Of a stretch of 64,000 nt of DNA, positions 43,349-51,998 are shown piece after piece (the stretch's first letter is position 1; every line of letters begins with the position of its first letter). The notes beneath the pieces were generated by a model. That model was not told where the DNA came from. It saw only the letters and a program-made list of their open reading frames with translations, and searched no databases. A program made the position numbers and the translations under genes. Where the stretch lies: contig NZ_CP041767.1 in NCBI RefSeq assembly GCF_022026395.1, forward strand, positions 2,264,501 to 2,328,500, given 5' to 3'. The DNA is from Brevibacillus brevis. GTDB taxonomy: Bacteria; Bacillota; Bacilli; Brevibacillales; Brevibacillaceae.

Positions 43349-43586
43349 GATCATTTCGAGAGACATGGATCAGACTTTGGTCTCAACCCCCAGTGGAATA
43401 TGCAAAATGGCAAATGACTTCTTTAAAAATAGAAGTAATTCTCAGGTTAAGGTTGATTGCGAGGGAAAGATTAGAGAGTATGACCAAAATACCAACATTT
43501 TTGGTTCCTATAATTCTCGTGGTTATACTAGAACCTTCTTTAAACCTACATCACCTACTTATTGGAGTAGGCAACCAGGGAGATGA
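43349..43586 (+). pseudogene. Toxin tip remnant with HFERHGSDFG motif, frameshifted
   Basis: Frame one gives DHFERHGSDFGLN, frame two PVEYAK, frame three MANDFFKNRSNSQVKVDC, then GKIREYDQNTNIFGSYNSRG and RTFFKPTSPTYW to the stop. This HFxxHGxDF..EYxxxAxxFF..FG....TxFKP pattern is that of a family of secreted nuclease tips, likely of the BECR ribonuclease fold (fold name is an inference). At least two frameshifts make it inactive. Its stop overlaps the next gene. Confidence 0.65.
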
Positions 43587-43594
43587 TGATCAAT

Positions 43595-43849
43595 ATGAAC
43601 AGGTGCTTTGTTTGCAATTATAATGAACTTTTGGAGGCCCCATACAATGAAAGGGGAATACCTTCAGACGAAATATGCCCGTGTTGTGGGATTCACTATG
43701 GTTATGATGACGATGATGTACCTGATAAAGAGGCGGTTTACAAAAAATGGAGAGATAATTGGGTTAGCAATGGATGCGTTTGGTTTTCAAAAGGGAGACG
43801 CCCTCCTGTAGGTTGGAATTCAATCGAACAATTAAACAGAAGTAAATAA
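43595..43849 (+). CDS. CPCC cysteine-rich protein, probable immunity protein
   Basis: An 84-residue protein beginning MNRCFVCNYNELLEAP, with a CxxC pair and the CPCCGIHYGYDDDD motif that names the Cys_rich_CPCC family, then KKWRDNWVSNGCVWFSKGR. These four cysteines probably bind zinc. Genes of this type are often placed directly after toxin tips. Alternative ATGs at 43583 and 43586 overlap the toxin stop; 43595 was chosen for spacing from AGGGAG. The gene appears intact although its toxin is broken. Confidence 0.78.
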   Translation: MNRCFVCNYNELLEAPYNERGIPSDEICPCCGIHYGYDDDDVPDKEAVYKKWRDNWVSNGCVWFSKGRRPPVGWNSIEQLNRSK

Positions 43850-44381
43850 ATCATATCTAGGGCAGCACCATTTGTTGAAATATCTACTTAGAGGCACAGC
43901 CTTCTTGATTAGCCAACTCACATCAATTAAACTAATCCGCTAGATATGCTCAAGTTCAACGAGTTAAATTTTCTTCCAACTATTTGTCTATTAACAGGAA
44001 GAAAAACTCATTTAAAGTACGGCTCTTGAACCTCATTGCACACCAAGTGTGCGCCTCTTTATCTGAGGAGAGAGGACGGTGTCAGCTTAATCGTAACACT
44101 ATTTGAAAGCTTGGTTGTATCGCGGAATGGTAGAATCTTTGTGTCGTCAGATAATAGGATTAACTGGGTACCTTCTTTACTTCAACAACGCCTCTCTAAA
44201 CTAATCCGAAAAGGTAACTTTTCGGATTAGTTGGTTATTACTTCTAAAGATCCATGGTATTGGGGCCAGGCCGTCGTACAGCATACAAGGATAGCGGGAT
44301 GATTCATTGTGTTACACAACAACCTTGATTCAAGATAATGGTTTCATCTGAACGGGTAGGATAGAGAAATACCGGCAGGAC
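43850..44381. other. 530-bp stretch with no supported gene
   Basis: No reading frame with a ribosome site or family pattern was found. The only marked structure is the long stem-loop at 44199-44232. Confidence 0.5.
44199..44232. other. Perfect 15-bp stem-loop
   Basis: AACTAATCCGAAAAG (44199-44213) and CTTTTCGGATTAGTT (44218-44232) with loop GTAA. It may be a terminator, but the T-run after it is poor. A single half (AAACTAATCCG) also occurs near 43928. Confidence 0.6.
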
Positions 44382-44972
44382 CTATCCCAGCAGTTCTTTG
44401 GCTCCGTTCATCACTAAGGGCATTGTCTGTTTAACGAATGATTCCGCACTAATTAGACGCCCCTCATTGTTCCAAACGTAAGCCGCCCCATACATCCCCC
44501 AACTTAACATGATAGAAGCTGTATTTATTAAGAATTGCGCGTTTGGACTCGATAGCATCTTGTCTTCGTCTATAAAGGAAAGAAGAATCGTTTGAATTTT
44601 TTCCTTTATTTGAATTTCGAATACAGGTCCAAGCGATTCATACCTTCTTTTACACATAGTGCTTAGACCCTTGTGAAAATCGCATACACCCAGAAAAATA
44701 CTCTGAATTGTTTCTTCATTTAATACTTCATGACCGCTTATTCTACGATTTATGATAGTCATAAATGATTCCATTAGTTTGGCCTCAAGAATTTCGAACT
44801 TATCTACAAAGTGCGCATAAAAAGTCGTTCTGTTAACAGTAGCCCGCTCTGCAATATCCCTAACGGTTATCGATTCAAAATCTTTCTCTTGAATTAGTGA
44901 ATCGAAAGCGTCTTGAAGGAGTCGCCGTGTACGTACCACACGAGGATCAGCTTCATTCTTTTTCATTGTCAT
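44382..44972 (-). CDS. TetR family transcriptional regulator
   Basis: A 196-residue repressor-type protein. The helix-turn-helix reads SITVRDIAERATVNRTTFYAH, with the preceding RTRRLLQDAFDSLI typical of TetR regulators. The C-terminal part would bind ligand and dimerise (TetR_C type of the YxaF/DhaS group is possible). Start 44972 has GGGGGAGAT upstream; the in-frame extension to 45026 lacks a ribosome site. It is divergent from the nitroreductase, and the space between is dense in GTTG/CAAC repeats, so it probably controls both genes. Confidence 0.87.
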   Translation of the reverse strand: MTMKKNEADPRVVRTRRLLQDAFDSLIQEKDFESITVRDIAERATVNRTTFYAHFVDKFEILEAKLMESFMTIINRRISGHEVLNEETIQSIFLGVCDFHKGLSTMCKRRYESLGPVFEIQIKEKIQTILLSFIDEDKMLSSPNAQFLINTASIMLSWGMYGAAYVWNNEGRLISAESFVKQTMPLVMNGAKELLG

Positions 44973-45013
44973 GGTTAGGATCTCCCCCATAAAAACGACA
45001 TTATAGAGATGGT

Positions 45014-45119
45014 GTTGTCTATACAACGGTTTAGGGTTATTGATGATTGCGCATCAATCAGTTGTTATTATAACCTACAAATACAACAAGTGTTGTTCAA
45101 ACAACCAGTGTTGTATTTG
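45014..45119. promoter_or_regulatory. TetR-type operator cluster between the divergent genes
   Basis: GTTGTCTATACAAC at 45014-45027, CAACAAGTGTTG at 45084-45095 and CAACCAGTGTTG at 45102-45113. The last two lie inside a larger dyad with arms CAAATACAACA (45078-45088) and TGTTGTATTTG (45109-45119). Confidence 0.65.
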
Positions 45120-45167
45120 AACGAAAAACTGCATGCAGCTTTTCCAAACCAAAAGGAGGAGAGAACC

Positions 45168-45830
45168 ATGTCAATTTCACAACCATCGCAAACGATGGAG
45201 TACCAACCTTTTTTCGATGTTATTCAAGAACGCCGGTCGGTTCGTAGTTATAATCCCGAGGTCAAAATTTCGCGGGAGGAACTGGCCGAAATACTGCGGC
45301 AAGCCACGCTGGCTCCTTCAGCCGCTAACCTGCAGCCGTGGCGGTTTCTCGTTATCGACGCGCCGGAGCTGAAGCAGAAGCTGCTTCCGATCGCATTCAA
45401 TCAACAGCAAGTGGTCGAAGCTTCGGCTGTCGTCGCCGTTCTTGGAGACCTCAAGAACATCCGGATGGCCGAGAAGATTTACGGTCAAGCTGTCGATGCG
45501 GGCTTCATGCCTGCGGATACGGCAAAATCGATGGTTAAACACTATACCGGCATGTATTCGAGCATGCCACTCGAGGACATCCGCCAAATCGCTTATACCG
45601 ACGGCGGGCTAGTATCGATGCAACTCATGCTTGTCGCCCGCGCTAAAGGATACGACACGGTACCGATTGGCGGCTACGACAAACAAAAGTTCATGGAAGC
45701 TTTCCGCATATCAGAACGCTACATTCCGATTATGCTGATCGCCATCGGCAAGGCGGCGAAGCCCGGTCATCCGACTGTGAGGCTGGCAGTCGATGAGGTA
45801 GCTTTCTTTAACGAAATGCCTAAGGAATAA
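45168..45830 (+). CDS. Nitroreductase family FMN oxidoreductase
   Basis: A 220-residue flavoprotein. RRSVRSYNPEVKISREELAE and ATLAPSAANLQPWRFLVID are the FMN-binding blocks of the family; MGGYDK-type loop appears as VPIGGYDKQKFMEAF. It would reduce nitroaromatics or quinones with NAD(P)H. ATG 45168 follows AAAAGGAGGAGAG. The gene is richer in GC than the surrounding AT-rich DNA, which suggests a separate origin. It has its own terminator. Confidence 0.88.
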   Translation: MSISQPSQTMEYQPFFDVIQERRSVRSYNPEVKISREELAEILRQATLAPSAANLQPWRFLVIDAPELKQKLLPIAFNQQQVVEASAVVAVLGDLKNIRMAEKIYGQAVDAGFMPADTAKSMVKHYTGMYSSMPLEDIRQIAYTDGGLVSMQLMLVARAKGYDTVPIGGYDKQKFMEAFRISERYIPIMLIAIGKAAKPGHPTVRLAVDEVAFFNEMPKE

Positions 45831-45881
45831 CAAACTGTAAAAGGGGGACCGCCAGCATTTTAACGAAAATATGCGCTAAGC

Positions 45882-45912
45882 CGCCAACCATTACCGGATT
45901 GGCGTTTTTTAT
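45882..45912 (+). terminator. Intrinsic terminator of the nitroreductase gene
   Basis: CGCCAA (45882-45887) pairs with TTGGCG (45899-45904), with inner CCxTTACCGG, followed by six T. Confidence 0.7.
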
Positions 45913-45916
45913 TACT

Positions 45917-46098
45917 TTAAGGATAATCCGGCACTTTGCAAAGAACCCAACCAAATAAAACAAGAGCAAGAAGAGATATGAGTCCGAATACGGCACGCCA
46001 ACCGATAAGGTCACCAAGCAAGTGCCGACCGGCACCCCGAACGTAAGTGCAATCGGCGTTCCTACCATCACGACAGCCAAGGTGCTCAAATTGGTTTG
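45917..46098 (-). pseudogene. MFS transporter fragment with frameshift
   Basis: On the minus strand one frame gives STLAVVMVGTPIALTFGVPV, continuing GT, and the next frame gives LGDLIGWRAVFGLISLLALV and ends VPDYP. Together this is helices 4-6 of an AraJ/YdhP-like MFS efflux protein, broken by one base and lacking both ends. It may be the leftover of an efflux gene once paired with the nitroreductase. Confidence 0.65.
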
Positions 46099-46205
46099 TA
46101 AAGAATGCTAGTTTTACAAAATAGCAGCTATTCAATTTGGAACCACATGGACTACGCAGTGTTTGTAACAAAAGCACCTTTAAAACGTAATCCGTTCATG
46201 TCTGA

Positions 46206-46343
46206 TGACACAAACATGTATACCAACGGGGCGGTTTCATAATCACTATTTACTTGTAATTGCTGATTATAATTCAAGGGTGAATACGTTCCAGATGAAC
46301 GGTATACATGTTTGTGTCATTTTGGTACCTATATTTGTGTCAC
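46206..46343. repeat. IS-end-like inverted repeats
   Basis: TGACACAAACATGTATACC (46206-46224) occurs inverted at 46301-46319. A third, related copy GGTACCTATATTTGTGTCAC lies at 46324-46343, direct to the second. Repeated copies of the terminal sequence near an end are known for IS21-like elements, and the transposase is absent. A deletion derivative or MITE is possible. Confidence 0.55.
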
Positions 46344-46942
46344 TCGACAGTTCACAGTAGGGGTTTACTCAGTCATTATCATGGGATCCAGATAATTATA
46401 CATAATATCAATTATGTATAAATAACGAAAGTACTCACAAGCCACTTGACAATCCATAGATGGAGGTTTATCAAACAATATCGGAACATGCAAAATACGT
46501 CTAAAAAAATCCTCAACGTGCGATACTGCGATGTAAAGTAATAGTATGTTTGAGTTGCAAAATCGATTGGCAGTATGCTTGTGTCGGCAGACATGTACTA
46601 TTATGGAGAGGGGCTACTTAGTTGTTTTAGACAATATGAAGATCGTGGTATAAAAAGTCTACACATTCCTTACATACAAAAGTGTTTTGTAAATTAACCT
46701 TCTTTGTATGGAATGAAGCAATGCTTGTTCTTTTCTTGTCACCAGTAGCACTTGATTTAGGGGAACATGCTAGGAACGGGATAGCGGCTTTGATTGCCGT
46801 GGCTATTTGGAGCCTTTCTCTGCTATTGACCGCGATTTAAAACTCATGAACTTCTCATTCAGCAGGGGTAGTGCCTTCTTTTTTCAATCGATTATAATAG
46901 CGTATAAAAGCCATTTATGGTTAGGAGAAAGAGGGAACCTCC
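46344..46942. other. 600-bp stretch with fragments only
   Basis: No intact gene is supported. An 11-bp inverted repeat TTATACATAAT-ATCA-ATTATGTATAA lies at 46396-46421. At 46721-46840 a 39-codon frame (MLVLFLSPVALDLGEHARNG and further) looks like the end of a membrane protein without a ribosome site. TATAAT at 46893-46898 may be the -10 box of the next gene. Confidence 0.5.
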
Positions 46943-48985
46943 ATGACTTATACGACACAGGAAAACGGTGTTTTTCCAGCAGTCTGTTCACTTGATTGCC
47001 CGGACCAATGTGGATTGCTCCTTCATAAAAAAGAGGGGAAAATCGTCAAAATCGAAGGGGACCCGAACCATCCGGTGACGAAGGGGAATATTTGCAACAA
47101 AGTCCGCAACATGACAGAGCGCATTTACGATCCCAAGCGACTCACGCATCCATTGAAGCGTGTTGGCAAAAAAGGGAGCGGGGAGTTTGTTCGAATCAGT
47201 TGGGAGGAAGCGGTCACTACCATAGCCGAACGCTGGCGTGCCTTGATCGACTCAGACGGTCCCGAGAGCGTTTTGCCTTACAGCTTTTACGGGAACATGG
47301 GGCGAATTAGTGTCGAAGGAATGGATCGCCGTTTTTTCCATCGTATGGGGGCCAGTCAACTTGACCGTACGATATGCAACAGTGCAGGGGCTGTAGGGTA
47401 CAGCTACACGATGGGCGGAGCTTTTGGAACAGATCCGGAAGACACCGTTCATTCCAAGCTGTTCATCATGTGGGGAATCAATACGGTCAGCACCAACATG
47501 CATCAAGTGGTATTTGCAGAACAGGCTCGAAAAAATGGGGCGAAGATCGTCGTGATCGATGTCCATAAAAATCAGACGGGTCGATGGGCTGATTGGTTTA
47601 TCCCGATTTTACCCGGAACAGATACAGCTTTGGCTTTGGGTATCATGCATGTGCTTTTTGCAGAAAACTTGGTGGATTCAGCCTTTATGGAAAAGTATAC
47701 GGTAGGACATGAAGAGCTCAGGGAGCATGTTCGTACCTACGATCCTGCTACCGTATCAGCCATAACGGGAGTCCCTGTCGACGATATTTACAAATTGGCG
47801 AGAATGTATGGCACCACTTCGCCGTCCTTTATTCGCATTGGAAACGGCATTCAGCATCACGACAATGGTGGAATGTGTGTAAGGACGATTGCTTGTCTTC
47901 CGGCCCTGACAGGGCAGTGGCTCGTCAAAGGTGGTGGGGCCAATAAAGGAAATAAAGGTTTCTTGGAGCACAACAAGCTTGCCGTGCAGCGACCAGATTT
48001 GCTGGCCAATAAACAGACGAGAGTCATTAACATGAATGAGCTTGGAAAAGCGTTGCTCAATACAGAGCCGCCGGTGAAATCGCTCTTCGTCTATACGAGC
48101 AACCCAGCCATTGTTGCACCGGATGGAAACAAAGTACGGCAAGGCTTGGCGAGAGAGGATTTATTCACCGTTGTGCATGATTTATTTTTGACGGAGACGG
48201 CTCTTTATGCCGATATCGTTTTGCCAGCGACGTCTTCTTATGAAAATACGGATTTTTACACGTCGTATTGGCATCATTACATTCAACTTCAGCAACCGGT
48301 GATCGCCCCGTTTGGAGAGAGCAAGTCCAACACGGATGTTTTCCGCTTGCTGGCTGCCGCCATGGGGTATGACGAACCTGTTTTTCAAGACAGTGATGCA
48401 GAGATGGTCAGACAGGCGTTGGAGGGGCACGGCAATCCTCATTTGGAAGGAATCACGTATGAAACTTTGGTCGAAAAACAATATGCCAAAGCAAATTTGG
48501 AACCTTTCTTTTTGGAACATCTCCCCACACCAAGTGGCAAAATTGAGCTTTACTCGCAGGCAATGGAAAAACGAGGGCTGCCCCCATTACCGACGTACAC
48601 GCCATTGGTAAATGATGGGAATTTCCCGTATTTATTTGTGCCGGGACCGAATCACAACTATTTGAACTCCACGTTCTCGAATAATGAGAAGCATAAGAAA
48701 ATGGAGAAAATACCACGTTTGCATATGAATGAGGCAGATGCGTCTGTATCAGGCATAAGTGACGGAGATACGGTCCGCATATGGAATGAGCGGGGAGAAT
48801 GCGAGCTGGTTGTATCGATAGGAGAAAATGTTTTACCGGGAGTGGTGGTTAGTCAAGGCTTGTGGGCTGATGCTCCTCACTCAAAGCATTATGTAAATGC
48901 GCTGACCCCGGATCGCATCGCGGACATGGGGGGAGGAGCTACCTTTTTTTCCGGGCGTGTCGATGTGGAGAAGGTCATACGATAA
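46943..48985 (+). CDS. Molybdopterin oxidoreductase (YyaE-like)
   Basis: A 680-residue protein of the DMSO reductase superfamily. The N-terminal CSLDCPDQCG plus the later ICNK supply four cysteines for a [4Fe-4S] cluster. TIERWRALIDSDGPESVLPY-like text and GNMGRISVEGMDRRFFHRMG belong to the bis-MGD domain, and PGPNHNYLNSTF and GVVVSQGLWAD to the C-terminal cofactor-binding barrel. There is no twin-arginine signal, so it is cytoplasmic. Substrate is unknown; it matches Bacillus YyaE in pattern. ATG 46943 has AGAGGGA upstream. Confidence 0.87.
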   Translation: MTYTTQENGVFPAVCSLDCPDQCGLLLHKKEGKIVKIEGDPNHPVTKGNICNKVRNMTERIYDPKRLTHPLKRVGKKGSGEFVRISWEEAVTTIAERWRALIDSDGPESVLPYSFYGNMGRISVEGMDRRFFHRMGASQLDRTICNSAGAVGYSYTMGGAFGTDPEDTVHSKLFIMWGINTVSTNMHQVVFAEQARKNGAKIVVIDVHKNQTGRWADWFIPILPGTDTALALGIMHVLFAENLVDSAFMEKYTVGHEELREHVRTYDPATVSAITGVPVDDIYKLARMYGTTSPSFIRIGNGIQHHDNGGMCVRTIACLPALTGQWLVKGGGANKGNKGFLEHNKLAVQRPDLLANKQTRVINMNELGKALLNTEPPVKSLFVYTSNPAIVAPDGNKVRQGLAREDLFTVVHDLFLTETALYADIVLPATSSYENTDFYTSYWHHYIQLQQPVIAPFGESKSNTDVFRLLAAAMGYDEPVFQDSDAEMVRQALEGHGNPHLEGITYETLVEKQYAKANLEPFFLEHLPTPSGKIELYSQAMEKRGLPPLPTYTPLVNDGNFPYLFVPGPNHNYLNSTFSNNEKHKKMEKIPRLHMNEADASVSGISDGDTVRIWNERGECELVVSIGENVLPGVVVSQGLWADAPHSKHYVNALTPDRIADMGGGATFFSGRVDVEKVIR

Positions 48986-48990
48986 AAATC

Positions 48991-49026
48991 AGCGAGTGTC
49001 TCGATTGTAGCCGGACACTCGCTGGT
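48991..49026 (+). terminator. Intrinsic terminator
   Basis: CAGCGAGTGTC pairs with GACACTCGCTG, followed by GTTACTTTTATT. Confidence 0.8.
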
Positions 49027-49112
49027 TACTTTTATTACCCGAAAGGATAGCAAGGGTTATAGTGAGGGAGTTGCCCAATGATCATAGTTGCTGTAAAACC
49101 AATTCATCTTAA

Positions 49113-49868
49113 TTATTTTTGAGCTTTACACAAAAACAGCATGTCTTTAATGATATCTACGACAACATTTGGCTGATCAATATGAATGGCATGTCCAGCA
49201 TTTTCAACGATGATATGCTTGCTGCGGGTTGATAATTTCGTAAGCTCTTTATGTAAGTGGACCCAAGCAGCCATAGATTCGGGATTATGATGAGGTTGTA
49301 ATGTACCCGATACGACAATGAGTGACTTGTTGCCAAGTGATTTAGAATTCCGAGCTTGTTCAAAGCTTTCTTCTATCTCTTGAATAGAACCTTCAAGAAC
49401 AAACTGACTATAGTACGCTGCTTGAACTTCATCAGAGAACAAAGGAACCATGACTTTATTTTGATCTTCATGACATGGATCTAATAAAATCACTCCGGCA
49501 ACCTCTTCTGGGAATGTACTTGCATATAGTCGAACATTCAATCCCCCAAAAGAGTGCCCGACCAAAACGTAAGGGGGAGACACGTTTGCTTTCTGAAGCA
49601 AGCTTCTAAGATTCTCAATGATTTGCTGACTATGACGAGGTCTTTTATCACTTTCACTTTCCCCTATACCTGCTCGGTCATAAATGAACATCCTAGTATG
49701 CTTAGAAATGTCACCACCAATCGAACTCCAGTAGTTCAATGTACACCCATAACCAGAATCAAAAACCACCGTCGGAAAATCACTTATTTCACCAAAATAT
49801 TTGAAACATAGTCTAACTCCACCGATGTCGAGCTTTTGACTCGGTTCATTTATTCCAATGTCACTCAT
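49113..49868 (-). CDS. Alpha/beta hydrolase
   Basis: A 251-residue hydrolase. The nucleophile elbow is LVGHSFGGLNVRL, the oxyanion strand VVFDSGYG, and the catalytic histidine lies in ENAGHAIHIDQP; the acid is probably in the VSGTL region. YDRAGIGESESDKRPR is the usual second-helix turn. Substrate is unknown. ATG 49868 has TGGAGGAGAT upstream; the in-frame extension to 49988 includes two further Met codons without a ribosome site. The gene is more AT-rich than the flanks. Confidence 0.87.
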   Translation of the reverse strand: MSDIGINEPSQKLDIGGVRLCFKYFGEISDFPTVVFDSGYGCTLNYWSSIGGDISKHTRMFIYDRAGIGESESDKRPRHSQQIIENLRSLLQKANVSPPYVLVGHSFGGLNVRLYASTFPEEVAGVILLDPCHEDQNKVMVPLFSDEVQAAYYSQFVLEGSIQEIEESFEQARNSKSLGNKSLIVVSGTLQPHHNPESMAAWVHLHKELTKLSTRSKHIIVENAGHAIHIDQPNVVVDIIKDMLFLCKAQK

Positions 49869-49965
49869 TTTATCTCCTCCAAATATTTTTTTATTTGGTT
49901 CATTTCCACAAATCATGCAATCATCCTTTTTTTGTAAGAGAACTTTAGCTATACCCTTTGCATAC

Positions 49966-50008
49966 AAAAAAGTGTCCCTACTGCACATGGCAGAGGGACA
50001 CTTTTTTA
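49966..50008 (-). terminator. Intrinsic terminator of nupC
   Basis: AAAAAAGTGTCCCT and AGGGACACTTTTTT form a 14-bp stem around a 15-base loop (bidirectional in form). Confidence 0.88.
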
Positions 50009-50014
50009 TGTCAC

Positions 50015-51196
50015 TTACAAAACAAAGCTGACGACGATACCAGACAAAAGACTAACCAGCGTGGCACCGAACAACAGCTTCAACCCAAAGCGAGCAACCA
50101 CATTGGATTGTTTCTCATTCAGCCCTTTCACCGCACCAGCGATAATGCCGATAGAGGAGAAGTTCGCGAACGAAACGAGGAAGACGGAGAGAATTCCTAC
50201 TGTACGTGGGCTCAGTTCAGATACGACTTTTCCCAGCTCGATCATCGCTACAAACTCGTTCGTTACGAGCTTCGTCGCCATGATACTACCAGCCGTCATC
50301 GCTTCCCCAAAAGGAATGCCCATCAGGACGGCAAAAGGAGCGAAGACGAATCCGAGCATTTCTTGGAACGTCCAGCCGAAAATCATGCCGAACAAGCTAT
50401 TCACAGCTGCGATCAAAGCAACAAAACCGAGCAGCATGGCTCCCACGACTACCGCTACCTTGAATCCGTCCATGATGTACTCGACGAGCATTTCGAAAAA
50501 GGACTGCTTTTCATTACTTTGAATCTCCAGTAAATCTTCTTCTTCGTTCACTGTATAAGGGTTGATAATCGAAGCGATAATAAAGCCGCCAAACAGATTC
50601 AAGAACAGGGCCGTGACAACGTATTTTGGCTCAATCATCGTCATGTACGCACCGACAATCGACATCGAAACTGTTGACATGGCTGACGCGCACAGCGTAT
50701 ACAGACGGTGCTCCGGCAAGGAACCGAGCTGTTTTTTCACCGTGATGAATACTTCATTTTGGCCGACAATAGCAGAAGCAACAGCGTTGTAAGACTCCAG
50801 CTTACCCATGCCGTTAATTTTGCTCAGAACAAAGCCAATTGCTTTCATGATCATCGGCAAAATCTTGAAGTGACGCAAAATACCGATGAGGACGGAAATG
50901 AAGACGATTGGGAGCAAAACACCAAGGAAAAAGGACATTTGTCCGTCGTTTGCCAGATTGCCAAATACGAAATTGATTCCTTCCGCAGCAAAAGCAAGAA
51001 GCTTTTCAAACGATTTGGAAATGGCTGAAACGAATATAAACCCAAACTTGGTATGCAGAAGAAGAAAGGCGAGCAAAAATTGCAGAGCAATCATGACGAT
51101 GATCGGTCTGTATTTGACCTGTTTTCGACTATTGCTCCCTAACAATGCTAACCCGATCACGATGAGTATGCCAGCGATGGGAATGATAAAATTCAT
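50015..51196 (-). CDS. nupC: Concentrative nucleoside transporter NupC
   Basis: A 393-residue CNT family carrier that imports nucleosides with protons or sodium. It has helices with the typical [31 protein letters not shown], and [13 protein letters not shown]-like [14 protein letters not shown] blocks, and the end [22 protein letters not shown] 51196 has TTGGAGGTTGTA upstream. A sigma-A promoter at 51280-51308 is followed almost at once by an intrinsic terminator (51238-51267), so full-length transcription probably needs an antitermination signal. Confidence 0.92.
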   Translation of the reverse strand: MNFIIPIAGILIVIGLALLGSNSRKQVKYRPIIVMIALQFLLAFLLLHTKFGFIFVSAISKSFEKLLAFAAEGINFVFGNLANDGQMSFFLGVLLPIVFISVLIGILRHFKILPMIMKAIGFVLSKINGMGKLESYNAVASAIVGQNEVFITVKKQLGSLPEHRLYTLCASAMSTVSMSIVGAYMTMIEPKYVVTALFLNLFGGFIIASIINPYTVNEEEDLLEIQSNEKQSFFEMLVEYIMDGFKVAVVVGAMLLGFVALIAAVNSLFGMIFGWTFQEMLGFVFAPFAVLMGIPFGEAMTAGSIMATKLVTNEFVAMIELGKVVSELSPRTVGILSVFLVSFANFSSIGIIAGAVKGLNEKQSNVVARFGLKLLFGATLVSLLSGIVVSFVL

Positions 51197-51237
51197 TACA
51201 ACCTCCAAGAAATTAAATAGTACTAAACTTAAAAGGC

Positions 51238-51267
51238 AAAAAAACGCACTTCCCGACAAGAGAAGTG
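51238..51267 (-). terminator. Terminator in the nupC leader, a few bases after the start of transcription
   Basis: On the minus strand CACTTCTC pairs with GGGAAGTG (8 bp with one wobble) around TTGTC, followed by CG and seven T. It lies only about 5-10 bases after the expected transcription start and 42 bases before the ATG. Confidence 0.75.
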
Positions 51268-51279
51268 AAAGCGGTTTAT

Positions 51280-51308
51280 ATTCTATCATCCCGATAATAT
51301 GATTGCAA
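51280..51308 (-). promoter_or_regulatory. nupC promoter
   Basis: TTGCAA (51303-51308) and TAGAAT (51280-51285) on the minus strand with a 17-bp spacer. Confidence 0.7.
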
Positions 51309-51414
51309 TTTATATGTATGTTCAGAATTGTTGTCTGTTTGCGTTTGGAGCGCTGAAATCGGGCGTACTAGCATAAGCCCACCACCATACGGTTTATGGA
51401 GGAGGTGAAATCCC

Positions 51415-51942
51415 TTGGATGAGTTGCAGAGGCTCAAACAGTTTATCACTTCAGCAGAGCATGTCTGGACTCAGATCGCGAATTCGCCGAGAGGAAAGCC
51501 TGTTTATACCGTAAACGGTGTGGATTACACGCCATTGCCCGAAAAATACAACACCAAACGAAAAATCTCCCGTATTTTCCGCCGGTATTGGGGGAAGCAA
51601 TTGACGGAAGTGATGATTCGGAATCTCCATTTGCGGATGCTGAAAGGTAAGCTCTGTGTTCCTTACCGTGACATCCCGCCTTTTCCAGCAACCGTGCTGT
51701 CGTTGCAGATAAAAGTGAATCTGCCGGATCATCGGACCGTGGCTGCGATCCTGAGCGGGGGAGGGAAAAAAACAAGAGTGGACTACCGTTTGATCCGAGT
51801 CGGCGCAACCAAAACGTTCACGATCATGAAACGCTCAGGCGAGCAGTTTGATCTGAGATATCAATCTCTGGCTACCATACCCCTCAACCCGAAGGCACAA
51901 CCCGTACGTAGAACCAAGCAACGGGGAAGAACCAAAAAGTAA
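51415..51942 (+). CDS. Hypothetical basic protein, faint IseA-like pattern
   Basis: A 175-residue basic protein without signal peptide or membrane helix. YTPLPEKYNTKRKISRIFRR and the later MLKGKLCVPYRDIPPFPATV are distantly similar in order to the IseA-type inhibitors of DL-endopeptidases (YNT..KI..L / G-K-L), but IseA is exported and this protein is not. The end is Arg/Lys-rich (TKQRGRTKK). TTG at 51415 follows GGAGGAGGTGAAA. I would keep the function as unknown. Confidence 0.55.
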   Translation: MDELQRLKQFITSAEHVWTQIANSPRGKPVYTVNGVDYTPLPEKYNTKRKISRIFRRYWGKQLTEVMIRNLHLRMLKGKLCVPYRDIPPFPATVLSLQIKVNLPDHRTVAAILSGGGKKTRVDYRLIRVGATKTFTIMKRSGEQFDLRYQSLATIPLNPKAQPVRRTKQRGRTKK

Positions 51943-51951
51943 CGAAAAGCT

Positions 51952-51992
51952 CCTCAATTCCCCCGAAACATAAGGGGCGAGGAGCTTTTGTT
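51952..51992. terminator. Bidirectional intrinsic terminator
   Basis: AAAAGCTCCTC and GAGGAGCTTTT with inner CCCC/GGGG pairs, between convergent genes. Confidence 0.88.
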
Positions 51993-51998
51993 ATACCG

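Noticed and set aside
44036-44230. 64-codon frame before the TetR gene
   Set aside because: No ribosome site, and its end runs into the stem-loop at 44199-44232.
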